From the NCBI GenBank assembly GCA_017454915.1, contig JAFTCC010000021.1, forward strand, positions 1-64,000: a stretch of DNA of 64,000 bases. The letters run 5' to 3'. The DNA comes from Paludibacteraceae bacterium. Lineage in GTDB: Bacteria > Bacteroidota > Bacteroidia > Bacteroidales > Paludibacteraceae. Below are positions 18,355 to 25,882 of the stretch, piece by piece. The notes beneath the pieces were generated by a model. The model was not told the origin of the DNA, ran no database searches, and saw only the letters and a program-made list of their open reading frames with translations. The position numbers were made by a program, and so were the translations under genes. Position 1 is the first letter of the stretch; every line of letters begins with the position of its first letter.

Positions 18355-18661
18355 GCGTAGTGGTGTCGGTATAATGACGCGTCGGTGCAGTGATAGTGAC
18401 ATACAAATCAACAGGAGATAGTAATGTCAAATTCAATTGTTGGCAAACAGAGTCTATTGCATCAAGACTACAGGCTTTCAACGTGTCGAAGAGCATTTTT
18501 TTTCACTGCTATCCTGGCATTATTATTCAATCAAAAAACGGATGCGTTGTAAGGACGCATCCGTTTTTTGTACCTTATAAATCTAATGTTATAGTCTTGT
18601 GAAAGTGAGGCCTCCGTAATGGAACGAATTGCCTTTGACGGTGCTTTGTAGGCAAGGAATT
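18355..18661. other. Intergenic region with no gene recognised
   Basis: Lies between the amylase terminator and the stop of the convergent zinc-ribbon gene. Apart from the second terminator (18533-18569) I see no conserved gene. The short open frames here lack a plausible start signal and any recognisable sequence. Confidence 0.6.
18533..18569. terminator. Bidirectional rho-independent terminator
   Basis: Perfect 15-base stem 18533-18547 with 18555-18569 (AAAAAACGGATGCGT and its complement), 7-base loop, A-rich on one side and T-rich on the other. It serves the minus-strand zinc-ribbon gene run and backs up the amylase terminator. Confidence 0.92.
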
Positions 18662-19504
18662 TTATTTTGCTGCGGCTTTTTTACGGGTTTTCTTTTCGGC
18701 TTTTGGTTCTTCGGCTGCTTTTTCTGGTGCAATGCCAAGCACTTCGTCGTGGAGTTCTTTGTCAACGAGTATTCTGCCGCAGTATTCGCAGACGATAACT
18801 TTTTTGCGCTGGCGAATGTCCAGTTGTCTTTGTGCAGGGATTTTGTTGAAGCAACCTCCGCATGCGTCGCGGTCAATGGTTACGACAGCAAGTCCGTTCC
18901 TGGCGTTCTTACGTATGCGTCGGAAAGCGGTGAGCAGGTAGTCATCGTTGAATTGTTCTTCGATGGCGTTGCTTTCAGCGCGCAGTTTGTCTTCGTCGGC
19001 TTTTGTTTCCGCTATGATGGTCTGCAGTTCGGCTTTCTTTGCCTCAAGATCTTCCTTGCGGTTTGCGATGAGGGTTTGAGTCTCTTCTTTATCTTGTGCC
19101 TTTGCCTGAAGACTTTCGTTGATGTCGTTTATGTGTTTTTTCGCAGCCTCGATAACCAGACCACTATACTCAATCTGCTTGTTGAGGTCATCGTATTCGC
19201 GGCTGTTGTGGACATTGTTCTGTCTTTCTTGGTCACGCTCTATTTCGGCTTGTGCAGTTTCAATTTCGTGCTGAAACTTTGTGAGCGCAGCTTTCATGTG
19301 AGCTGTTTCTTCGGCTATTTTGTCAAGCCTGGTCTGTTTTCCGGCGAGCTCGTCTTCCATGTCCTGAACTTCAAGCGGAAGTTCGCCACGGAGGTTTCTT
19401 ATCCTGTCGATTTCAGTACTTACGGTTTGCAGTTTGAAGAGTAGGCGTAGTTTTTCTTCTACTGTGAGTTCTCTTGCTTCTTTTTCTGCTTTTTTTGTTG
19501 CCAT
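18662..19504 (-). CDS. C4-type zinc-ribbon protein with long coiled coil
   Basis: 280 residues. Residues about 15-200 are a continuous charged heptad-rich coiled coil (EIDRIRNLRGELPLEVQDME, KKAELQTIIAETKADEDK). It is followed by a zinc ribbon with two CxxC pairs (CGGC and CEYC) and a basic Lys/Ala tail. This matches the Bacteroidota/Chlamydia zinc-ribbon family (CT398-type), whose role is not settled; nucleic acid or sigma-factor binding has been suggested for relatives. Directly downstream of the Nif3-like gene (14-base gap), a conserved pairing. Confidence 0.85.
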   Translation of the reverse strand: MATKKAEKEARELTVEEKLRLLFKLQTVSTEIDRIRNLRGELPLEVQDMEDELAGKQTRLDKIAEETAHMKAALTKFQHEIETAQAEIERDQERQNNVHNSREYDDLNKQIEYSGLVIEAAKKHINDINESLQAKAQDKEETQTLIANRKEDLEAKKAELQTIIAETKADEDKLRAESNAIEEQFNDDYLLTAFRRIRKNARNGLAVVTIDRDACGGCFNKIPAQRQLDIRQRKKVIVCEYCGRILVDKELHDEVLGIAPEKAAEEPKAEKKTRKKAAAK

Positions 19505-19518
19505 GTCTTATTATTTTA

Positions 19519-20304
19519 TTATTTGAAATATCTTGGTGGAACTTCTGAATTGGCTATATGGAGTGCAAAGTTACGATTTTTTTGTGAAATTACGTCAAAA
19601 AGTATTTGTTTTATGAAAATTTCTGTTTCGTAATGCCCTGCGTCGATGAGCAGAATTTTGTTTTCTGCGTCTCTGTAGTCGTGGTGTTTGATGTCGCTTG
19701 TTATAAATGCGTCAAGCTGTTGCGCAGTTGCTTCTGCAGCCATAAACGCCCCGGCTCCGCTGCATATTCCGACAGTTGTGACAAGTTTGTTTGTGTCGCC
19801 ACCGAAGATGATTTGCTGAACGTTAAGTCTTTGTTTTGTGAGTTCGACAAGTTGACCTGCTGTTAGCGCCTGCGGCAATCTTGCTGCTATTCCTCCTCCG
19901 GCTTCTGGATGTGCTTGAAGGGGGCAAAGAATGCGGCTTTCAAGCAGTCCGAGTTTGTCTGCAAGCAGTTTGTTGATGCCGTTCGGCGCATTGTCTATAG
20001 TGGTATGGGCGGAATATATTGCTATGTCGTGTCGTATCGCGATACGCAGCATACGTGTTACCTCTTCGTCGTCCGAGATGCATTTGGGCGGCCGGAACAA
20101 GATAGGGTGGTGTGTGACTATAGCTTGGCAGCCCAGTGCTATAGCTTCATTAAGCACGGCAGGTGTCACCTCAAGCGCAACAAGCACATCTGTAACAGTC
20201 TGCCCGCGGTTGCCGCATTGCAAACCAGAATTGTCCCATTCTTCCTGATAATGGAGTGGGAACTTGTCCTCTATCGCCAAACAGAGTTCTTGAAGTGTTG
20301 GCAT
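19519..20304 (-). CDS. Nif3-like dinuclear metal-centre protein
   Basis: 261 residues, the short YbgI-like form without the PII-like insertion found in longer relatives. Metal-ligand motifs are visible: VTHHPILFRPPK, YSAHTTIDNAPNGI and LLIDAGHYETE. The family forms hexameric rings with two metals per subunit; it is often named GTP cyclohydrolase I type 2 homologue, but the physiological reaction is unknown. Placed between the DUF5606 and zinc-ribbon genes with gaps of 12 and 14 bases, so one operon is likely. Confidence 0.9.
   Translation of the reverse strand: MPTLQELCLAIEDKFPLHYQEEWDNSGLQCGNRGQTVTDVLVALEVTPAVLNEAIALGCQAIVTHHPILFRPPKCISDDEEVTRMLRIAIRHDIAIYSAHTTIDNAPNGINKLLADKLGLLESRILCPLQAHPEAGGGIAARLPQALTAGQLVELTKQRLNVQQIIFGGDTNKLVTTVGICSGAGAFMAAEATAQQLDAFITSDIKHHDYRDAENKILLIDAGHYETEIFIKQILFDVISQKNRNFALHIANSEVPPRYFK
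19566..19573 (-). promoter_or_regulatory. Possible internal promoter for the zinc-ribbon gene
   Basis: TAACTTTG on the minus strand inside the 3' end of the Nif3-like gene, with a TTTG at a slightly long spacing (22 bases). It could give the zinc-ribbon gene extra transcription. Confidence 0.4.
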
Positions 20305-20316
20305 GGTGGTGTGTTA

Positions 20317-20745
20317 TTATTTTTGTGCCTCTTCCGCTTCCTTTTCTTCTTTTTCTTGGAAGTCTGTGATGCCGGCGTTAACGAGTAAGTCGTACCACTT
20401 GATTAGTTTTTTTATGTCAGTGGGGTATATGCGGTCTTTGTCGCATTCTGGCAACACGGTCTCAAGGTAGTCGTAAAGTTCTTTTGATGTGGCTTTCTTA
20501 ATGTCAATTCCGGCGGTTTTTGCATTGTGTTTTTTTACCATGTTGGTCAGTATATCGCGAAGCGGAACGTCATCGGAATAAGAATACATGGCAACATCGG
20601 CAAGCGAGATTACTTTGTCGCGTGAATATACAGGCATTCGTTTCCCGTCTTTTGCGAGTTCTTCAACGATGAGCATGTTGTTGCCTTGGCTTACGAGTTT
20701 GAAAAGTCCGGGTTTACCGGAAATGGAAAGGATTTCTTTGAGCAT
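20317..20745 (-). CDS. DUF5606 family protein
   Basis: 142 residues. The N-terminal half (LKEILSISGKPGLFKLVSQG, PVYSRDKVISLADVAMYS) is the Bacteroidota-specific DUF5606 domain, with a small beta-barrel-like segment followed by a helical part and an acidic Glu/Lys tail. Function unknown. First gene of the DUF5606-Nif3-zinc-ribbon run. Confidence 0.85.
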   Translation of the reverse strand: MLKEILSISGKPGLFKLVSQGNNMLIVEELAKDGKRMPVYSRDKVISLADVAMYSYSDDVPLRDILTNMVKKHNAKTAGIDIKKATSKELYDYLETVLPECDKDRIYPTDIKKLIKWYDLLVNAGITDFQEKEEKEAEEAQK

Positions 20746-20853
20746 GTTATTTGTTTGTTAGCGGCACATATGAAACGTCGTTGACTTTGTAATAACGTGT
20801 GAAAGTGCCAGGGTTTATGTTTTTTTTGAATGATTTTGGTTTTGGTTGTCTTT

Positions 20854-21654
20854 TTACTGGTAATTGGGCACGTGTGTTGTGTACACTGGCGTAATTGACG
20901 GGTGTGTAGCAAGCAGGTTTTTGAGCGGTTCGCAGTCGGATTTGAGTATGAGTTCGTATGCGATTTGCCCCATTTGCAGTGCGCCTTTTTCGTTAAGGTG
21001 CGTGTCGTCTTTCTTTCCGTCAGGAATGTCGGAGTACACTCCAGGCTGAACGTGCATAAAGTACTTTGTTGACTCTTGGTCTCCGATTTCTCGTAGCCAT
21101 TCAGTGCTTGCCGTGTTCATGTCAAGCAGTGTTGTTTTTGTGAATGCTGCAACTTCTTTCATGGCATCGACGTATCCCCCATGTGTCTGCACGGGCTCTC
21201 CGTTAGTGTCAAATTTCCGTCTTGCAATTGATGTGGCGAGCACAGGTATGGCTCCTTCGGCTTTAGTCTCCTTGATCATTTTGAGCAGGTTGGTGCGGTA
21301 TTCGTCTATTGAGGCGTATCGGGCAGGGTCGTTGCGCTTGGAGTCGTTGTGACCAAACTGTATGATGACAATGTCGCCCCTGCGCAATTGTTTCTGCACC
21401 ATCTGCCAGCGTCCTTCGGCAAGGAAAGAATGAGTTGACCTGCCGTTTCGTGCGAAGTTGGCAATGGTGGCTTTGCTGTTATCAATGTATGTGGGGAACA
21501 ATTGTCCCCAGCCACGTTCGGGTGACTCGACGAGTTTCTCTTTGTCTGCCATGGTGGAGTCTCCGACCATATAGATGGTTGTCGTTCTCTTTCGCATTGA
21601 TGTGAGGGCTAATCCGACAGCTGCGATAATAATTAAGGTGATTAGTTTTTTCAT
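20854..21654 (-). CDS. Rhamnogalacturonan acetylesterase-like SGNH hydrolase
   Basis: 266 residues with a hydrophobic N-terminus (signal peptide or anchor, residues 4-19). SGNH blocks: GDSTMAD (Ser33 nucleophile), NGRSTHSF (block II Gly), GHNDSKRND (block III Asn) and DDTHLN (Asp217, His219). The layout matches the RhgT/RGAE family that removes acetyl groups from pectin rhamnogalacturonan. It is 25 bases downstream of uvrA on the same strand, an odd operon partner. A pectate lyase lies elsewhere in the window. Confidence 0.88.
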   Translation of the reverse strand: MKKLITLIIIAAVGLALTSMRKRTTTIYMVGDSTMADKEKLVESPERGWGQLFPTYIDNSKATIANFARNGRSTHSFLAEGRWQMVQKQLRRGDIVIIQFGHNDSKRNDPARYASIDEYRTNLLKMIKETKAEGAIPVLATSIARRKFDTNGEPVQTHGGYVDAMKEVAAFTKTTLLDMNTASTEWLREIGDQESTKYFMHVQPGVYSDIPDGKKDDTHLNEKGALQMGQIAYELILKSDCEPLKNLLATHPSITPVYTTHVPNYQ

Positions 21655-21679
21655 GTTATGTATGTTATTTATTCATATT

Positions 21680-24505
21680 CTAATTCCACGTTGCAGGGTT
21701 TCTTAAAGCTTTTGCGGTGAGGCTTTCTGTGTTTTGTATGAGCTGCTCTGGTGTTCCGGCAAATACGAGCGCTCCTCCATTGTCTCCTCCTCCTGGGCCA
21801 AGGTCTATCACATAGTCGGCGTTTTTTATTACTTCAAGGTTGTGCTCCACTATAACCGCTGTGTGCCCTTTGGCTATCAAGGCGTTGATGGCTTTCATCA
21901 GTGTGTTGATGTCGTGTGTGTGGAGTCCTGTAGTAGGTTCGTCGAAGATGAACATTGTTGGCTGTTCGTTCTCGTTGGCGAGGAATGCCGCGAGTTTGAG
22001 CCTTTGTGCCTCTCCTCCGCTCAGTGTGCTGCTGCTCTGCCCCAGTTTAATGTAGCCGATGCCGACGTCCTGCAGTGGCTTGAGGCGTTGTACGATGCGT
22101 TTTTCTGTCGACCCGGATGAGGCGGAGAAGAATTCGACGGCTTGGTTGATTGTCATTTCGAGCACATCGTAGATTGACATTCCCTTGTATGTGACGTCAA
22201 GTATGTCTTGCTTGAAGCGTTTCCCGTGGCAATGCTCGCACGTCATTGTCAGGTCAGCCATAAACTGCATTGGTATGGTGATGGTTCCTTCTCCTTCGCA
22301 TTCTTCGCATCGTCCGCCAGGCGTGTTGAATGAGAACATCATTGGTGTGAAGCCCATTTGTTTGGCGAGTTGCTGTTGCGCAAAGAGTGTTCTGATGTGG
22401 TCGTATGCCTTTATGTATGTTACGGGGTTGGAGCGTGTTGACCTGCTGAGCATGCTTTGATCTACGAGTTCGACATTTCTTATCCTGTTGAGTTGCCCCT
22501 CAACTGCTGATACTGCTCCTGTTTTGTCGGCTCCGTAGCCGTAGTATTTTTTGAGCGCAGGGTAGAGTATTTGCTTGATGAGGCTTGACTTGCCGGAGCC
22601 TGATGGCCCGCTAACAACGGTAATGACGCCCAGCGGTATTTTGACGGTGATGTTCTTCAGGTTGTTTTCGCAAGCGCCTTTTATGGTTATTGCGTCTTTC
22701 CATTGTCGGCGGAATGCTGGTTTGTCAACAGTCATGCTGCCGCACATGTATGCGAGCGTGTAAGACTGAGGGTACTGCTGTTTGATCTGCTCGTGATTGA
22801 ATTTCTTCAGTTTAGCCATGTCTTCCGCAAGCACGAGTTTCCCTCCAGCTCTTCCGGCGTCGGGACCGATGTCTATTATGTAGTCGGCTGCGGCTATTAT
22901 TTCAGGGTCGTGTTCTACGACTACCACAGTGTTGCCTATGTCCCTGAGCTGTCGGAATACTTTGATGAGGCGTTGCGTGTCGCTTTGGTGTAGTCCGATG
23001 CTTGGTTCGTCGAGTACGTAGAGTGAGCCGACGAGGCTGCTGCCCAGCGCGGTGGCAAGGCTTATGCGCTGGCTTTCGCCGCCTGACAGTGTATTGCTCT
23101 GGCGGTTTAGGGTGAGGTAGCCGAGTCCGACGTCAAGCAGGAACTGTAGTCTTGAGTTTATCTCGCGCAGTAGCCGTTTTGCTGTAATTTGCTGGTTTGC
23201 GTCAAGATTGAGTTGCCCGAACCATGCGGCAAGCTGGCTAACTGGCATGGTCACTAACTCGCTGATGCTTTTACCTCCGACTTTCACGTATTGTGCCTCT
23301 TTTCGCAGTTTTGAGCCGAGGCAGTCAGGGCACGTTGTCCTGCCGCGGTATCTTGACAGCATGACGCGGTACTGAATTTTTGCATACTGCTGGCTTTCGA
23401 GCATGCGGAAGAAGTCGTTAAGCCCGTGAAAGTACTGGTTGCCAGTCCAGATGAGTTGTTTCTGCTCTGGTGTGAGCTGGTAGAAAGGTGTGTGTACAGG
23501 AAAGTCGAACTTGTGTGCGTGTGTAAGCAGTTCTTCGAGCCATAGACCCATTTTTTCGCCTCTCCAGCAGGCTATGGCTTGTTGGCTGAGGCTGAGGCTT
23601 TTGTCGGGCACGACAAGGTCTGGGTCTATTCCTATGATATTACCGAATCCGGAGCATGTGGGGCATGCGCCGAGGGGGTTGTTGAAGTCAAAGAGATGTG
23701 CTGTCGGTTGTTGGAATATGATGCCGTCCGCCTCAAATCGAGTGGAGAAATTAATGTCTTTGTCGTCTGTTTCACCTATTATTCTCAGTGTGCAGTTGCC
23801 TTTGCCCTCATATAGGGCTGTTTCCACGGAGTCTGTGAATCGGTTGGCTGTTGATTTGTTGCCGTCAGACACTATTCTGTCAACGACAAGCCAAAGGTCG
23901 TGAATGTCGGGCAGTTCTTTGCCGTCAATCAGGTCGCTAATCAGTAGAGTGGTGCCGTTGCTAATCAGCCTGATGAACCCTTGGCTTTGCCAGATGAAGA
24001 GTTGCGCTCCCATAGTTCTGTCTGGAGGCAGCTGCACTTTGACGAGCAGTAGTATTTTGGTGCCTAATGGCTGGTCCATAGCGCAGTTGACAATGTCCTG
24101 TGCGGTGTGCTGCTTTACGATTTGCCCCGAAACAGGCGATACGGTAACTCCTACTCGAGAAAAGAGGAGTTTCATGTAGTCGTAAATTTCGGTGCTTGTT
24201 CCTACGGTAGAGCGCGGGTTGCGTGTTGATGTCTTTTGCTGTATGGCTATAGCTGGCGGTATTCCGCTGATGGAGTCCACTTCTGGTTTCTGCATTCTTC
24301 CGAGGAACTGGCGGGCGTATGATGATAAGCTTTGAACGTAACGTCGTTGTCCTTCGGCATAGAGCGTGTCGAATGCGAGGCTTGACTTCCCGCTTCCGCT
24401 GAGTCCTGTGATTACGACAAAGCGGTTTCGGGGTATGTCAACATCAATGCCCTTGAGGTTGTGAAGTCGGGCTCCTTTTATATGTATAGCAGCAAGGTCT
24501 TGCAT
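21680..24505 (-). CDS. uvrA: Excinuclease ABC subunit A (UvrA or a UvrA2-type paralogue)
   Basis: About 941 residues, two ABC ATPase modules. Walker A GLSGSGKSSLAF and GPSGSGKSSLIK; ABC signatures NTLSGGESQRISLA and STLSGGEAQRLKLA; Walker B LYVLDEPSIGL and MFIFDEPTTGL. It recognises bulky DNA lesions and loads UvrB for nucleotide excision repair. I chose ATG 24503-24505 because GGAG lies 5-8 bases upstream; an ATG four codons earlier (24515-24517) is possible. The zinc module near residue 250 shows only one CxxC pair (ACPTC); the later one (CEEC/CEHC) is complete. Bacteroidota often have two UvrA proteins, so this may not be the main one. Confidence 0.92.
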   Translation of the reverse strand: MQDLAAIHIKGARLHNLKGIDVDIPRNRFVVITGLSGSGKSSLAFDTLYAEGQRRYVQSLSSYARQFLGRMQKPEVDSISGIPPAIAIQQKTSTRNPRSTVGTSTEIYDYMKLLFSRVGVTVSPVSGQIVKQHTAQDIVNCAMDQPLGTKILLLVKVQLPPDRTMGAQLFIWQSQGFIRLISNGTTLLISDLIDGKELPDIHDLWLVVDRIVSDGNKSTANRFTDSVETALYEGKGNCTLRIIGETDDKDINFSTRFEADGIIFQQPTAHLFDFNNPLGACPTCSGFGNIIGIDPDLVVPDKSLSLSQQAIACWRGEKMGLWLEELLTHAHKFDFPVHTPFYQLTPEQKQLIWTGNQYFHGLNDFFRMLESQQYAKIQYRVMLSRYRGRTTCPDCLGSKLRKEAQYVKVGGKSISELVTMPVSQLAAWFGQLNLDANQQITAKRLLREINSRLQFLLDVGLGYLTLNRQSNTLSGGESQRISLATALGSSLVGSLYVLDEPSIGLHQSDTQRLIKVFRQLRDIGNTVVVVEHDPEIIAAADYIIDIGPDAGRAGGKLVLAEDMAKLKKFNHEQIKQQYPQSYTLAYMCGSMTVDKPAFRRQWKDAITIKGACENNLKNITVKIPLGVITVVSGPSGSGKSSLIKQILYPALKKYYGYGADKTGAVSAVEGQLNRIRNVELVDQSMLSRSTRSNPVTYIKAYDHIRTLFAQQQLAKQMGFTPMMFSFNTPGGRCEECEGEGTITIPMQFMADLTMTCEHCHGKRFKQDILDVTYKGMSIYDVLEMTINQAVEFFSASSGSTEKRIVQRLKPLQDVGIGYIKLGQSSSTLSGGEAQRLKLAAFLANENEQPTMFIFDEPTTGLHTHDINTLMKAINALIAKGHTAVIVEHNLEVIKNADYVIDLGPGGGDNGGALVFAGTPEQLIQNTESLTAKALRNPATWN

Positions 24506-24576
24506 TATGCTCCACAAAAAAACTGTTCACTGGCGCGCTCGATACAACATATTTTCCGCGCAGCCCAAATAGTTTA

Positions 24577-24607
24577 CAAAATTACGCTTTTTTGCTGAAA
24601 CAGCAAA
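24577..24607 (-). promoter_or_regulatory. Promoter of uvrA
   Basis: On the minus strand, TTTG (24604-24607) and TAATTTTG (24577-24584) are 19 bases apart, a good Bacteroidota promoter, about 70 bases before the start codon. Confidence 0.65.
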
Positions 24608-24762
24608 ATACCAGCCTTTCATGGTTAATGTTTTGGCGGACTATCTGTCAAGGTAAAGACGTTCAGTGTTAGATTTAGGTCGTGTTTTTTGTCTTGTTCG
24701 CTGCTCAGTGTCTATGTGCATAGTTAATTTTTATCATATAGGCATGATATTTTCTCATGAAT

Positions 24763-24793
24763 TTTGTGAATTCAAAAATTATTCTTACCTTTG
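24763..24793 (+). promoter_or_regulatory. Promoter of tRNA-Leu
   Basis: TTTG (24763-24766) and TACCTTTG (24786-24793), 19 bases apart, followed by the tRNA 19 bases downstream. Confidence 0.75.
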
Positions 24794-24812
24794 CATTGTT
24801 TTAGAGGTACCT

Positions 24813-24895
24813 TGCCCAGATGGCGGAATAGGTAGACGCGCTGGTCTCAAACACCAGTGGGGCAACCCATCTCGGTTCGATCCCGAGTCTGGGTA
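24813..24895 (+). tRNA. tRNA-Leu (anticodon CAA)
   Basis: Class II tRNA of 83 bases: acceptor arm GCCCAGA/TCTGGGT (first pair G-U), D-arm with GGTAGAC, anticodon stem CTGGT/ACCAG around loop CTCAAAC giving anticodon CAA, a long variable arm (TGGGGCAACCCAT), and T-arm with GGTTCGATCC. The CCA end is not encoded. It reads UUG codons. It lies just before ispE. Confidence 0.95.
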
Positions 24896-24965
24896 CTTAA
24901 TTAGCCAAGTGTTGTTGTTAAGACATGCTTGGCTTTTTTATTATACTATTAGTTTAGATTATAGT

Positions 24966-25739
24966 ATGTCATACATTTGTTATCCGAATGCTAAAATAAA
25001 CCTTGGCTTGTTTGTGACTTCGCGTCGCCCTGATGGCTACCACAATCTCTTGTCGGTGTTTTATCCTGTTGAATCGCTTCATGACGAACTTGTGATAGAG
25101 CGTGATGAGGCGAATTCAGGTTATAGCTTTGAGCAGAAAGGAATAGTTGTTGACGCTCCGCCAGCAGATAATCTTGTTGTCAGGGCTTATGAACTGATGC
25201 GTAAGGAGTATGGAATAGGTGGTGTTCGTATCTCATTGACGAAGTGCATCCCTTTTGGGGCCGGTTTGGGCGGGGGAAGCGCTGATGCGGCGTTTGTTGT
25301 TAAGTCGCTTAATGAGCTGTTCTCTCTCGGTCTTGCCGATGCGCAACTTGCATCGCTTGTAGTGCGGTTAGGCGCAGACTGCCCTTTCTTTGTGTATAAC
25401 AAGCCGATGCTTGCAGAGGGCATAGGTGATGTGCTTTCGCCAGTCAACTTAGACTTGAGCGGCTACCGCATCGAGGTTGTGAAACCTGATGTGAGCGTGA
25501 GCACGGCTGAGGCTTACCGTGGTATTACGCCTATGCCTGCTCCCTGCGACCCCAAGTGGGTAGTGGAGAATGAGCCAGTGGAACGGTGGCGTGAGTATTT
25601 GCGCAACGACTTTGAGGATGTCGTGTTCCGATTGTTTCCCCAAGTTGGTGAACTGAAACAGGATATGTATGCCCGTGGGGCGGTATATGCTTCTATGTCG
25701 GGCTCTGGCTCCGCTGTATATGGCATATTTCGTAAGTAA
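24966..25739 (+). CDS. ispE: 4-diphosphocytidyl-2-C-methyl-D-erythritol kinase
   Basis: 257 residues. GHMP-kinase enzyme of the non-mevalonate isoprenoid pathway; it phosphorylates CDP-methylerythritol with ATP. Seen: NAKINLGL with Lys10, the glycine-rich ATP loop PFGAGLGGGSADAA (from residue 96), GADCPFF, and the C-terminal SMSGSGSAVYG. I start at ATG 24966: the open frame reaches further upstream, but that part is the tRNA gene. The leader between tRNA and start is 70 bases, so the two may be cotranscribed. Confidence 0.95.
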   Translation: MSYICYPNAKINLGLFVTSRRPDGYHNLLSVFYPVESLHDELVIERDEANSGYSFEQKGIVVDAPPADNLVVRAYELMRKEYGIGGVRISLTKCIPFGAGLGGGSADAAFVVKSLNELFSLGLADAQLASLVVRLGADCPFFVYNKPMLAEGIGDVLSPVNLDLSGYRIEVVKPDVSVSTAEAYRGITPMPAPCDPKWVVENEPVERWREYLRNDFEDVVFRLFPQVGELKQDMYARGAVYASMSGSGSAVYGIFRK

Positions 25740-25819
25740 GTGCTGTTTCGAGGGGGGTGCCGATGGAGTACGCAAAATGCGTTAGAAAGCATTTTAGAGG
25801 CAAAATTTTGGAAAAGCGC

Positions 25820-25850
25820 TTCGCAGTATCGGAAAAAATATGTAACTTTG
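25820..25850 (+). promoter_or_regulatory. Promoter of gyrA
   Basis: TAACTTTG (25843-25850) with a weak -33 (TTCG, 25820-25823) at 19 bases; the start codon is 33 bases downstream. Confidence 0.6.
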
Positions 25851-25882
25851 CAGTAGAAAATAAAACTGCATAAACAATAAAA

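Noticed and set aside
18251-18496. 81-residue minus-strand frame after the amylase
   Set aside because: Overlaps the amylase end, runs through its terminator, and matches no family I know.
24666-24965. N-terminal extension of ispE by 100 codons
   Set aside because: It runs through the tRNA-Leu gene and lacks homology; ATG 24966 gives the normal IspE start.
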